Shown here piece after piece: positions 53,346 to 61,985 of a DNA stretch of 64,000 nucleotides. The stretch's first letter is position 1; every line of letters begins with the position of its first letter. This stretch comes from Actinomycetes bacterium (GTDB lineage: Bacteria; Actinomycetota; Acidimicrobiia; Spongiisociales; JAHEDJ01), in assembly GCA_024641245.1 (NCBI GenBank), contig JAHEDK010000008.1:1-64000 (forward strand). The letters are read 5' to 3'. A program made the translations under genes and the position numbers. Below the pieces are notes generated by a model, which was not told where the DNA came from, did not search any database, and was given only the letters and a program-made list of their open reading frames with translations.

Positions 53346-53993
53346 TCAGCCAAAGAACGGATACTCGGGATGGCGGACGAGACCCGTCAGGTGCCCGACG
53401 TCGTTGTAGCCGAGCAACCGGGGCTCCGGAAGGGAGATCGTGCTGACCCCGGTGTTGGCCATCGCCCCCATCGGCCCGGTGTACACGTGTGTGTCATGGG
53501 GCAGGCCGATTGCCCACCGCAGGATCTGGATGATGGGGCCACCGTGTGTGAAGACAACCACCAGGTTGTCTTCAGCAGCCGGGATTTCCCGGATGGCTGC
53601 AACGGAGCGCCTTCCGACCTCGGCCCAGGACTCCCCACCGGGTCGGGTCACGTCCTCGTCGGCTCGATACCTCTTCCAGAGATCGGGCCACTCAGCCTCG
53701 ACTTCATCGGGCATCCGCCCTTCCCACGCACCGTTGGCAATCTCGCGCAACCGAGGGTCGGTCTCGACCTCGAGATCGAGACGGCCGGCGAGCGGCTCCG
53801 CCGTCTGCATTGTTCGGGGAAGGTCGCTCGAGATGATGCGGCCGATCGGAAGGGCCGAGAGCCGGGCGCCGACCGCAGCCGCCTGCTGATGTCCGAGTTC
53901 CGAGAGCGGTGCATCGGTTTGACCGATGAGCCGGCCTTCTCGATTGCCGACCGCTTCCCCGTGCCTGACGAGCAGAACGAAGGTCGTGCTCAT
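53346..53993 (-). CDS. Histidine phosphatase superfamily (phosphoglycerate mutase-like)
   Basis: 215 residues from the ATG at 53993. RHG motif VRHGEAVGN with His 11, PRTMQTAEPL and FTHGGPIIQ with the second catalytic His. Such proteins dephosphorylate small molecules; identity cannot be fixed. Overlaps the stop of the upstream gamma-glutamyltransferase gene by 4 bp, so the two are coupled. Confidence 0.88.
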   Translation of the reverse strand: MSTTFVLLVRHGEAVGNREGRLIGQTDAPLSELGHQQAAAVGARLSALPIGRIISSDLPRTMQTAEPLAGRLDLEVETDPRLREIANGAWEGRMPDEVEAEWPDLWKRYRADEDVTRPGGESWAEVGRRSVAAIREIPAAEDNLVVVFTHGGPIIQILRWAIGLPHDTHVYTGPMGAMANTGVSTISLPEPRLLGYNDVGHLTGLVRHPEYPFFG

Positions 53994-55558
53994 CGCACGC
54001 CGACCGATGTTGTGTCCACTCGGGGGTCCGGCGCACCCGTCCTCAGTCCGCCCGCCCCAACGGTGATGAGCGACACGGGTCCCCACCCACCTTCGAGATC
54101 GCCGGCGACGTCGATGTCGTGGCCGCGGCGGCGCAGGTCGTTTTGCACGCCCTCCGGCATGCGGGCCTCAACGCGAATCCGGGATGATCCCGAGAGGACC
54201 TCGGTTGTCCATCGGGGCCTCGCTTGCGCGGCACCCGGTCGGTCGCCTGCGGCGTACAGGTGGGCGGCGATCTGGGCCAGGAGCTGGGGTTGCTGGTGAC
54301 CGCCTCTCGTTCCGAGAATCAAGTCGAGTCCTCCGTCCTTAGTCCACAGTGATGGAGAGAGCGTGTGGAGTGGCCGTTTTCCGGGTGCAAGCTCGTTCGG
54401 GTGGCCGGGACTGAGGTTGAATCCGGCTCCCCGGTTGTGGAGGAAGAAACCCTGGTCGCCTGCCGCGATTCCGCTTCCGATACCCATGAAGTTCGATTGG
54501 ATGAGGGAGATGCCGAGTCCGTTTCGATCCAGCGCGCACAGATAGGTGGTGCCTCCCGGCGCGATCGCTCCGGGAGGCCATGCCCCGGCGCGGTCGGTTA
54601 TGTCTCGGCTCCGGTTTTGCAGTCGTTGATGGGATACGAGTTCGGCGGGAGGAAGTGGAGCGAAATCGGCGTCGGATACGAGATCGTTGCGTTCCCAGGC
54701 CACCGAGCGATAGGCCTCGATGAGGGTGTGCACGTACTGAGGATCGTTCGGATCTGCCGGTGGGCCGAGCTGATCGAAGATCCAGGCCGTGGCCAGCGTG
54801 AGGTAGCCCTGTGCATTCGGAGGAATCGTCCAGGCTGTGCGGCCGAAGATGTCGAGGGCGAGTGGGTCTATCCAGTCTGCCTGCTGCCGCTTGAGGTCCG
54901 CGGCCGTGATCAAAGATCCGGTGGCGGCGGTGATGGCCTGTCCTGGTGGTCCTTCGTAGAAGGCCCGGCGCCCTCCCTCTGCGATGCTGCGCAACGTACG
55001 TCTCAAGTCCGGACGCCGGATGCGATCGCCGCGTTGCGGCTCGCCGGTCTCGAAAAAGGCTCGGGCCGACGGCTGCCCCCGAAACGACGGATCCCGGCGA
55101 CGGAGGGCTGCGGCCAGTTCGGTTGAAGCCGGGAACCCAACTTCGGTCAGCCGGATGGCGGGCCGGAGGGTGTCGGAAAGGGGCATCGAGCCGTATCGAG
55201 CGGACAGGGCTTCCCATCCGTCGACGCATCCGGGAACGGTGGCGGTGAGTGGATGATCCCACGGGATATCCTTGAAACCCGACGCCCGAATGGCGTTGGG
55301 ATCTGCTCCTTCTCCGGCGCGACCAGATGCGTTCAAGGCCGTCGGTGCTTTGGCTCCCGGGTCAAAGATGATGGCGAAGAGGTCGCCTCCGATGCCACAG
55401 GTTTGGGGCTCGCATACACCGAGAACCGCGTTGGCGGCGATGGCGGCATCCACGGCATTTCCGCCGGAGGCCAGGATCTCCATTGCGGATTGCGTACTGA
55501 GGTCATGCGCCGTGACGACTACATCCCCGAACGTCTGTGCCTCGGTCCGGCGCAGCAT
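53990..55558 (-). CDS. Gamma-glutamyltranspeptidase family protein
   Basis: 522 residues. The Ntn-hydrolase pattern is present: NAVDAAIAANAVLGVCEPQTCGIGGDLFA at the start, and the autocatalytic Thr in GGTTYLCALD, followed by SNFMGIGSG and LHTLSPSLW. There is no signal peptide, unlike periplasmic GGT, so a cytoplasmic acylase-like role is possible. First gene of a two-gene operon with the histidine phosphatase. Confidence 0.9.
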   Translation of the reverse strand: MLRRTEAQTFGDVVVTAHDLSTQSAMEILASGGNAVDAAIAANAVLGVCEPQTCGIGGDLFAIIFDPGAKAPTALNASGRAGEGADPNAIRASGFKDIPWDHPLTATVPGCVDGWEALSARYGSMPLSDTLRPAIRLTEVGFPASTELAAALRRRDPSFRGQPSARAFFETGEPQRGDRIRRPDLRRTLRSIAEGGRRAFYEGPPGQAITAATGSLITAADLKRQQADWIDPLALDIFGRTAWTIPPNAQGYLTLATAWIFDQLGPPADPNDPQYVHTLIEAYRSVAWERNDLVSDADFAPLPPAELVSHQRLQNRSRDITDRAGAWPPGAIAPGGTTYLCALDRNGLGISLIQSNFMGIGSGIAAGDQGFFLHNRGAGFNLSPGHPNELAPGKRPLHTLSPSLWTKDGGLDLILGTRGGHQQPQLLAQIAAHLYAAGDRPGAAQARPRWTTEVLSGSSRIRVEARMPEGVQNDLRRRGHDIDVAGDLEGGWGPVSLITVGAGGLRTGAPDPRVDTTSVGVR

Positions 55559-55570
55559 GGTTTGCAGGCG

Positions 55571-56188
55571 CTAACGCCTGAAGCTCGGAACGAGCCGGTT
55601 GACCGCATCGAGAACCGCCCGCACTGCGGCCTGAGCCTCGTTCGGGCCGACCAGAGCGGATCCGACGACGAGCCGTTCCTCGCCGCCCGACACGATCACG
55701 ATCTGCGCAACGGCCACTTGACGGGATCCAATCGTTGGCGTTTCGAGGGCGGCGAGCGCCAGTGCCGTGTCATCTCCGATTCCGTGTTCGAGGGCGGCCA
55801 CCGTTGCTTCGCCAACCGAACGGAGGCGAGTCGTCGCTGCGCTGGGTCCGCTCGCGACGCCGGTGATCATCTCGTTCTGCCAGGCCAGGGTGACGGTCAC
55901 CGTCAGCCGGGATCCGACCGGTTCTTCCAGGATATCGACGATCGCCGGCCTGTCGCTCCGGCCAATCTCCTCGTTCTCGATCTGCACAACGGAAATGACC
56001 CGGCGGTCGACGGTCAGTCCGAATTGGGCCATTGCCAGGGACTGCACATCACGCACTACCTGCTTGGGAGCCTTCCCGGGAGTGCCCAGGATGTGTATCT
56101 CACTGATGGTTCCATTGGTCCCGACCACTCTGGCGGCATCGACGGTCGGAAGTCGGCAGAGAGTCTCTTCGAGTTCCTGGTAGCGCAT
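55571..56188 (-). CDS. Conserved hypothetical protein
   Basis: 205 residues from the ATG at 56188; the frame stays open to 56368, but that part has no ribosome site. The pattern DAARVVGTNGTISEIHILGTPGKAPKQVVRDVQSLAMAQFGLTVDRRVISVVQ resembles actinobacterial proteins of unknown function with two alpha/beta repeats (inference from memory). No enzyme motif is visible. It lies 12 bp upstream of the GGT gene on the same strand. Confidence 0.7.
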   Translation of the reverse strand: MRYQELEETLCRLPTVDAARVVGTNGTISEIHILGTPGKAPKQVVRDVQSLAMAQFGLTVDRRVISVVQIENEEIGRSDRPAIVDILEEPVGSRLTVTVTLAWQNEMITGVASGPSAATTRLRSVGEATVAALEHGIGDDTALALAALETPTIGSRQVAVAQIVIVSGGEERLVVGSALVGPNEAQAAVRAVLDAVNRLVPSFRR

Positions 56189-56499
56189 CACCGTCAATGT
56201 AGCGTTGCCCACCGGCGCGACGAAGTAATTGAGTTGCGAACCAATGCACTGGTAGGCTCCGGCCAGTCGTCTTTGACGACGAATGGCGGGGCGGGCGTGC
56301 TGGCTCGACTCACCGAAAGCGGGGCTGGGCAACTTGGGAGCCTCTGGAATTGAAGTTTGGAGGTCCAACCGGCAGAAGCCGGGGGGAGGAGGATGCCCGG
56401 ATAGAGCGATCAGCCAGGAACTAATCCCTTAGCGAAGCGGAACATTCGTCATGGTCATTAGCGACTGTGAAGAGACATCCCCTTAGGTGATAGCTCCTT
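56189..56499. other. Gene-free stretch before the HD-GYP operon
   Basis: About 310 bases separate two divergent units. No tRNA, riboswitch consensus or long ORF was found. It contains purine-rich GGGGGGAGGAGGA around 56380 on the plus strand. It probably holds the promoters of the minus-strand gene and of the short ORF at 56500. Confidence 0.4.
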
Positions 56500-56589
56500 A
56501 TGAAGGCCAAAGTGGCCCGTTTCATTGCGATTGCAAGCAGCTTGTCGGCGTTAATCGTCGCCGGTGCTGCCTCATTCAAGGTTGGCTGA
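56500..56589 (+). CDS. Predicted 29-residue peptide upstream of the HD-GYP gene
   Basis: ATG 56500 to TGA 56587 encodes MKAKVARFIAIASSLSALIV and nine more residues, a basic start followed by a hydrophobic helix. AGGTGA lies 10 bases upstream. It ends 36 bases before the GTG of the HD-GYP gene. It looks like a small membrane peptide or a leader ORF. Confidence 0.4.
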   Translation: MKAKVARFIAIASSLSALIVAGAASFKVG

Positions 56590-56625
56590 GCGCCCGTCCG
56601 GGCATCTTTCCAAAAGAGGCGAGAC

Positions 56626-57969
56626 GTGAGTACCCAGAGGCTTGTGCGAATACGACTGGCCGTCGCTTATGTGGCGATTGGTGTGATCGTGCTCACGGCA
56701 CTGATCCTCACGCAGTCATTCCCCAACGTCGCGCTCTGGGCGGCGTTCGCCGTCCCGTTCGTGTATCTCGAATGGAGAGCCGTCGAGGTGAACGATCAGC
56801 TAATGGCGAGTTCGACCATCATGGTCGCGCTCACCGGGGGCACGATCTTTGCACTCGAGGGCAGTAGTGCCGCTCTCGGCATCGCCACCATCGCCGCGCT
56901 CGGCCCACTGGTGCCACGTGACTTCCGGGAGCGCCGCTGGTTCCAGCCCGCCGTCAATTTCGGACAGCTGGTGATAAGTGCCGGATCCGCAGGTCTTGCG
57001 CTCGACCTGCTGATCCCGTCGGGCATCGACCCGGGCGCAGCCGGGAATATCGCTCTCGTGGTCGGCGCTGCTTCCGTGGCGGCGATTGTCTACGCAGTGT
57101 TGAACTACGGCCAGGTTCGGACGATTGTGCGCCTCGCCTTTGGGCGGCGCGACATTCGGCCGTGGTCGGGGATGGCGATGATTCTCGTGTCATACCTAGT
57201 GATGGGTGTGCTCGGCGGCTTCCTGGGCATCGTGTACGGCGCCGTCGGCTTCGCGGTCTTGCCTCTGATTCTCGTGGTGTTCGTTGCCGGCCACTACACC
57301 TTCGCCTCCTACGGCGAACTCCGGGAGGCCCATGAGGCGACGTTGCGGGGGTTCATCAAAGCCCTCGAAGCGAAGGACCTCTATACCCGCGGCCATACCG
57401 AGCGGGTCGCCTACTTCGCACAGTTGATCGGCGAGGATCTCGGTTTCCGTGGTTCCCGTCTCGAACGGGTCCGCGTCGCCGCCCTGATCCACGATGTCGG
57501 CAAGCTGGCAGTTCCCCGTGATCTCATTCGCAAACGGGGCCGTCTCACCGAGGAGGAGTACGGGGACCTTCAGGCCCACGCCCACGTTGTGGAAGACATC
57601 CTCGCCGAGGTCGAGTTTCTCCGGCCGATGGTGGAAATCGCCTCTGGGCATCACTCGCAGTTCGACGGCAACGGCTACGGCGGCAGTGGGCACCAACATG
57701 GACAGCGTCCCGCGATGGAGGCCCGCATTCTGGCTGTAGCCGACGCTTTCGATGCGATGACCAGCACTCGTTCATACCGGATGGCCCTCAGCCAGGATTA
57801 CGCCTTTGACGAACTGCGGCGCAATGCCGGGACGCAATTCGATCCCCACGTAGTCGAGTCGCTGGCGCGGGCTCTCGCCCGGACGGGCGAGCGGTACGGC
57901 TCTCCCGGCTTCACCGACGAAGAGCAGGCGCGCCGAATGGCGGAGGGGAGGACTCGTGGGCGGAACTGA
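56626..57969 (+). CDS. Membrane HD-GYP-type phosphohydrolase 1
   Basis: 447 residues from a GTG with AGAGGCGA upstream. Six or seven N-terminal helices (about 10-230) form a MASE-like sensor, then an HD-GYP-like domain: RGHTERVAYFAQLIG, HDVGKLAVP with His 289 and Asp 290, and the loop FDGNGYGGS where classical enzymes have GYP. It may hydrolyse cyclic di-GMP, although the divergence of GYP makes this uncertain. Its last 14 bases overlap the next gene. Confidence 0.88.
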   Translation: MSTQRLVRIRLAVAYVAIGVIVLTALILTQSFPNVALWAAFAVPFVYLEWRAVEVNDQLMASSTIMVALTGGTIFALEGSSAALGIATIAALGPLVPRDFRERRWFQPAVNFGQLVISAGSAGLALDLLIPSGIDPGAAGNIALVVGAASVAAIVYAVLNYGQVRTIVRLAFGRRDIRPWSGMAMILVSYLVMGVLGGFLGIVYGAVGFAVLPLILVVFVAGHYTFASYGELREAHEATLRGFIKALEAKDLYTRGHTERVAYFAQLIGEDLGFRGSRLERVRVAALIHDVGKLAVPRDLIRKRGRLTEEEYGDLQAHAHVVEDILAEVEFLRPMVEIASGHHSQFDGNGYGGSGHQHGQRPAMEARILAVADAFDAMTSTRSYRMALSQDYAFDELRRNAGTQFDPHVVESLARALARTGERYGSPGFTDEEQARRMAEGRTRGRN

Positions 57970-59188
57970 GCCGGCGCCGCGTTCACGGCTGATGGACGTA
58001 ATGTGGGCGATGGCTGCCGCCGCCCTCTTCGTGCTGTTGCTGATTGAAGCTCCTGGTGAACTAGCTGGGATCCTCGTGGCCGTGGCCGCTCTGGCCGGCG
58101 CTTCGCAAATCATGGTGCCGGCCACCAGCGGCAACAGGCTATCTCTCGGGTTCGCAGTTGCGGCTGCCGTACCACTCGTGATGCGAACGCCGGGGGGCGC
58201 CATCGATCTGGTCGCCAGCGGCGCCGTCTTCGTGGGAGGAGCGCTTGTCTCGTGGGCGATCGCCGTTCTGCGCGGCGAAGAAGCGGTGATCTCGCTGGCG
58301 ATCGCATTGCGCAGGGCAGTGGGTGCGGGCGTCTACGCCGCCATTCTCCGATATGTGGCCCCGACACTGGGCGGCTGGGGTCTCGACCCGGACGCCGCCG
58401 AGTTGATCGGCTTCACGCTCGGATCTGTGATCTGGTTCTTGCTCGAGATGTTCTTGTGGGCCTTCGTGACGTTCGGCCGGCGGCGCATCAGCCGCCGCTA
58501 CCTCTGGCTACTGGCCGTCAAGGACTGGATGGTGGCGTTGAGTTTGCTCGCGACGGGAGCGTTGTTTGGATTCGCCTACGCCAGGGTCGACCTGTGGGCT
58601 GCGGTGGTCGTGGTAGCTGTGCCGTATGCGTTCGCCCATCTGGCGTTTCATCGCTACCAGGATGCGCGGACGACCTACTGGCAGACGATCCGTGCGCTCT
58701 CCCGGATCCCGGAGGTCGCCGGTTTGTCGCCGGACGGTCACGGCGACCGGACGTCGGCAATGGCGGTGGAGGTCGGGCAGCGCCTCGGCCTTTCGCCGGA
58801 CGAGGTTGAGGACATCAGGTTCGCGGCCATGATGCACGACATAGGTCGGGTGACGCTGAACGAACCGAACGTGATCAAGATGGGATTCACCGAAGAGGAC
58901 ATCGCCAGGTGGGGCGCTGAGATCATCGCCGAGTCGCCATACCTCGATCGCATCGCTCACCTGGTTCGGCAGCAGCATCATCCCTACCGGCGCCCGGGCG
59001 AGTTCAAAGACCTCGAGCTACCCATGGCGTCCAAAGTGATTAAGGCGACCAGCGCCTACGACCACGCGACAACAGAACTCGGTTTCTCGCACCTCGAAGC
59101 GCTCGAGGTGCTGCACCGGGGTGCCGCCTATGACTACGACCCCGACGTGGTGGAAGCCCTGCGCGAAATCGCCGACGCCAATCTGTAG
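57956..59188 (+). CDS. Membrane HD-domain phosphohydrolase 2
   Basis: 410 residues from a GTG with GGAGGGGAGG upstream. Six or seven helices precede an HD domain: GHGDRTSAMAVEVGQRLG, MMHDIGRVTL with His 294 and Asp 295, and QQHHPYRRP. It shares layout and motif order with the preceding protein but lacks a GYP-like loop. Tandem, 14-bp overlap, so a duplicated and diverged pair. Confidence 0.87.
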   Translation: MGGTEPAPRSRLMDVMWAMAAAALFVLLLIEAPGELAGILVAVAALAGASQIMVPATSGNRLSLGFAVAAAVPLVMRTPGGAIDLVASGAVFVGGALVSWAIAVLRGEEAVISLAIALRRAVGAGVYAAILRYVAPTLGGWGLDPDAAELIGFTLGSVIWFLLEMFLWAFVTFGRRRISRRYLWLLAVKDWMVALSLLATGALFGFAYARVDLWAAVVVVAVPYAFAHLAFHRYQDARTTYWQTIRALSRIPEVAGLSPDGHGDRTSAMAVEVGQRLGLSPDEVEDIRFAAMMHDIGRVTLNEPNVIKMGFTEEDIARWGAEIIAESPYLDRIAHLVRQQHHPYRRPGEFKDLELPMASKVIKATSAYDHATTELGFSHLEALEVLHRGAAYDYDPDVVEALREIADANL

Positions 59189-59190
59189 CC

Positions 59191-59256
59191 CCAACCTCGT
59201 TTTCGCGCGGCGATTCCACCGTATTGGGAGCGATCCCCGCGCGAAAACGAGGTTGG
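59191..59256. repeat. REP-like palindromic repeat, copy C
   Basis: Perfect 20-bp arms (59191-59210 and 59237-59256; core CGTTTTCGCGCGG) with a 26-base spacer containing TTCCACCGTAT. It starts two bases after the stop of the second HD gene and ends 5 bases before the end of the convergent DUF5317 gene, so it probably terminates both transcripts. Confidence 0.85.
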
Positions 59257-59261
59257 TGGCG

Positions 59262-59852
59262 TCAGACGCGACGCGCCGAGCCGGCCTCCGCCTGCGCTCC
59301 GTGTTTGAACCAGCGCACAGGACGGCGCAGTTCGTGCTCGAGGAATCGACCGAGACCCACCGCCAGCAACACATCACCGAGCGAAATGACCTGGCCCTGG
59401 CCGATGAACCGCAACGGGATGACGTCGGCGAGAAACGCCAGACGGGTGCTTTCGTCGAGGACGAGGTGTTTGTAGTTACTGGTGAGGTCCACCGACTCGG
59501 GAAACCCGCCTGCCACGATCGCGGCGCCCTCGAGGACCGGCATGCCGCCGTTGGCCGCGATCACCGAGAAGTTCATGAGGATGCCGAGACCTGCCAACCA
59601 CATCCCCGGTCTGTCTCTGTTGAGGATCACCATGATGAGCAGCGGAACATAGGAGAACAGGATCAGCGTGATGCCGGTGGGTCTTGCCCACGTGGCGTCT
59701 TGTGGGAAGAAACCTGTGATCGACTGCAGTCCGAAGCCCAGTATGAGCAGCCACCACAGGCGCAATCGAATGTCGGACAGATTGCGCAGCTTGCCACCAC
59801 GAATAACGGCGATGGTCGCCGCAAGGAATAAGACGAGGGCCAACCAGACCAT
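59262..59852 (-). CDS. DUF5317-type membrane protein
   Basis: 196 residues with five or six helices, the pattern ILMNFSVIAANGGMPV in the middle and IRGGKLRNLSDIRLR at the first cytoplasmic loop typical of DUF5317. Function is unknown. Single gene, convergent with the HD gene pair. Confidence 0.8.
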   Translation of the reverse strand: MVWLALVLFLAATIAVIRGGKLRNLSDIRLRLWWLLILGFGLQSITGFFPQDATWARPTGITLILFSYVPLLIMVILNRDRPGMWLAGLGILMNFSVIAANGGMPVLEGAAIVAGGFPESVDLTSNYKHLVLDESTRLAFLADVIPLRFIGQGQVISLGDVLLAVGLGRFLEHELRRPVRWFKHGAQAEAGSARRV

Positions 59853-59882
59853 ACGCGAACCGTACCACTCACAGAGACCTAG

Positions 59883-60035
59883 TCAGCGCATCATGGCTTC
59901 GTGTGGCTTCGCTCCGGTCGTGGCGCCGTTGGCGGTGTCCTCCGCTTCGACGTCCGGGCGGCAACCGAATGCCGTGAAGATCGTTTCCCACCAATTGTGT
60001 GACGGGCCACTAGGTTGATCGGGTCGGAAGGACAT
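59883..60035 (-). CDS. Possible small ORF (50 residues)
   Basis: Minus-strand ORF starting MSFRPDQPSGPSHNWWETIF and ending HEAMMR. The codon third positions look coding-like (mostly G or C), but there is no ribosome site and the start overlaps the enoyl-CoA hydratase start on the other strand. Confidence 0.2.
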   Translation of the reverse strand: MSFRPDQPSGPSHNWWETIFTAFGCRPDVEAEDTANGATTGAKPHEAMMR

Positions 60036-60036
60036 G

Positions 60037-60804
60037 ATGCTCACATACGAGGTTGTTGCACCGCGAGCCACCCTCACGCTCGATGATCCGACCCGAATGA
60101 ACCCGATGTCGGTCGAGGTGATGGAGGCGGTACGGGACCGGTTGAGGCAAGCCATTTCCGACCGGACCGTGAAGGTGATTGTGATCACCGGGGCAGGCGA
60201 TCGAGCCTTCTCGGCAGGCGGAGATCTTTCGGGTGGCTTCGTGGATGAGCCGATTGCCCTCCATCATGCTCGCGGGGTCTTGTCCGAAATCTTTCGCGCT
60301 ATGAGAAGGGGAGGGAAGCCGACGGTGGCTCGAGTAAACGGGCACGCTCTGGCGGGTGGTTTCGGGCTGGCAGCCGCCTGTGACATTGTGATCGCCGTCG
60401 AGCGCGCGAAATTCGGAATGCCGGAAATCAACGTTGGCCTATGGCCAATGATGATCAGTGCGATTCTGCAACGATCCATGCCGCGCAAAGCGGCCCTGGA
60501 ACTGATGATGACCGGCCGGCTCATCACCGCTGAGGAGGCTTTTCGGCTCGGGGTGGTTTCTCGGGTGGTAGCGGTTGGCGCTCTCGATGACGCCGTCGAT
60601 GAGACCGTCACCGAGCTTGCCTCGAAGAGCCAGGCGATACTCGAACTTGGACGTGACGCTTTCTACGCGGCTGAGGACATGGGGTTTGACGCCGCGCTCG
60701 ACCACCTGCAGGGCGCCCTGACGGTGGTTTCGATGACCGACGATGCCGCCGAGGGGGTGGCCGCGTTCATGGAGAAGCGGAGCCCGAAGTGGCATGGACG
60801 CTGA
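60037..60804 (+). CDS. Enoyl-CoA hydratase/isomerase family protein
   Basis: 255 residues; the ATG at 60037 is spaced better from AAGGAC than the one at 60034. Crotonase fold with oxyanion segments SAGGDLSGG and VNGHALAGGFGLAAACD. The catalytic region reads FGMPEINVGLWPMM with Glu in the position of the hydratase acid (MPEINVG). Compared with the gene at 25 kb it is a different paralogue. Independent transcript or first of the following operon. Confidence 0.92.
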   Translation: MLTYEVVAPRATLTLDDPTRMNPMSVEVMEAVRDRLRQAISDRTVKVIVITGAGDRAFSAGGDLSGGFVDEPIALHHARGVLSEIFRAMRRGGKPTVARVNGHALAGGFGLAAACDIVIAVERAKFGMPEINVGLWPMMISAILQRSMPRKAALELMMTGRLITAEEAFRLGVVSRVVAVGALDDAVDETVTELASKSQAILELGRDAFYAAEDMGFDAALDHLQGALTVVSMTDDAAEGVAAFMEKRSPKWHGR

Positions 60805-60884
60805 GTGGTTGAGCGACCACGATGAGATCGGATAGTCGGGTGTTGGCGGTAGAGTTGTAGCGATATCGACGTCTCTGGGGACCA

Positions 60885-61613
60885 ATGAAGACGCTGCGCA
60901 TTCTGGGTTGGACGATGATATGGGCCGGTGGATTGATCCTGGCTTTCCTCGCCTATCAACTCGTCGGCACCAATCTGATCACCAGTCGCGCTCAAGAGGC
61001 CGCGGCAGATGAGGTCGCCGCCCGCTTCACCGTCGTACGAGACCAACTCCTCGAAGAAGGCGATCTCCCGCCCGCGGTCGTTCAGGATGATGACGATGCC
61101 ACGACGCACGGCACGTTCGTCGTACCTCCCGCTCCGGTCCTCTTCGAAGAGCCCATGCCTGACGAGGGAGCTGCATTCGGGATCATCAGCATCCCCAAGA
61201 TCGAACTCGAACATGTTCTGATGGAAGGTGTCGGCAAGGAGACGCTCAAAGATGGTCCCGGGCACATGCCGTGGACACCGTTGCCCGGCCAGCCGGGCAA
61301 CGCGGTGATCAGCGGCCACCGCACCACGTACGGCGCCCCCTTCTACGATCTCGACCTTCTCGAGCCCGGCGACGAAATCGTGGTGGAGACCGCCCTCGGC
61401 GACCACGTGTTCGCGATCCGGGAGGTATTGATCGTTCTCCCGACCGACGTGTGGGTAACGAACCCCAAACGCGGGGCTTGGATCACCCTGACAACCTGCA
61501 ACCCGCGCTTTTCGGCCAGGGAGCGACTCGTGATTCAGGCGGAGCTGATCGACGGTCCGAACCTCCCCTACGCGCAGGCCCAGGTCGACGAGTTCCTCGA
61601 ACCGATGTCCTGA
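60885..61613 (+). CDS. Class E sortase
   Basis: 242 residues. N-terminal helix (about 8-27), an acidic linker, and the sortase barrel. Catalytic His 145 in SGHRTTYGAPF, Cys 205 in LTTCNPRFSARERLVI and the following Arg. Class E sortases join LAXTG-type proteins to the wall of high-GC Gram-positive bacteria. No substrate with such a motif is encoded in the window; the stop overlaps the next start (TGATG). Confidence 0.92.
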   Translation: MKTLRILGWTMIWAGGLILAFLAYQLVGTNLITSRAQEAAADEVAARFTVVRDQLLEEGDLPPAVVQDDDDATTHGTFVVPPAPVLFEEPMPDEGAAFGIISIPKIELEHVLMEGVGKETLKDGPGHMPWTPLPGQPGNAVISGHRTTYGAPFYDLDLLEPGDEIVVETALGDHVFAIREVLIVLPTDVWVTNPKRGAWITLTTCNPRFSARERLVIQAELIDGPNLPYAQAQVDEFLEPMS

Positions 61614-61771
61614 TGCGACGGTTATATGCGAGCTTGCCGGGGCCGGTCGTCGTCAAGGTGCTGGCGATGAGTGTCATCGTGGTTGCCGTGCTGACTGCAC
61701 TCGTTTTCCTGTTTGAGTGGGCGGGCGACCTGCTGGATAGTGGAGGCGTGATCGGCGAACCGCCTGTCTAG
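61613..61771 (+). CDS. Small single-pass membrane protein in the sortase operon
   Basis: 52 residues starting on the overlap with the sortase stop codon (TGATG). One helix (VVVKVLAMSVIVVAVLTALVF) and a short acidic tail. A short hydrophobic ORF behind sortase E is a recurrent arrangement in high-GC Gram-positives; it could assist or anchor the sortase (inference). Confidence 0.75.
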   Translation: MRRLYASLPGPVVVKVLAMSVIVVAVLTALVFLFEWAGDLLDSGGVIGEPPV

Positions 61772-61841
61772 ATCGCGATAGCCGCTAACCGCGACTGGGG
61801 TCGGTGGCGGACTCATCAAGTGCCGAGTTGCCTCCCGAGGT

Positions 61842-61894
61842 GCGAAGGGTCGGGATGTGTGAAGGCGGATGGTGTGCTGGTCCCGACCCTTCGC
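61842..61894. repeat. 14-bp inverted repeat between convergent genes
   Basis: GCGAAGGGTCGGGA (61842-61855) and TCCCGACCCTTCGC (61881-61894) are perfect complements with a 25-base loop. It lies in the 214-bp gap between the sortase operon and the TlpA-like gene. Same size class as the REP copies but with different arms. Confidence 0.5.
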
Positions 61895-61985
61895 GATGGG
61901 CAAGGGGTTAACGACGGTTGGGCTTCGGCGAGTTCCCGGGGGAGTCTGGTCGAGGCCTGAAGGCAACCGCCGATCCGGCCATGGT

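Noticed and set aside
56369-56625. Possible c-di-GMP riboswitch upstream of the HD-GYP gene
   Set aside because: No GEMM-type conserved core could be recognised; only small unrelated hairpins such as GCCCG-TC-CGGGC are seen.
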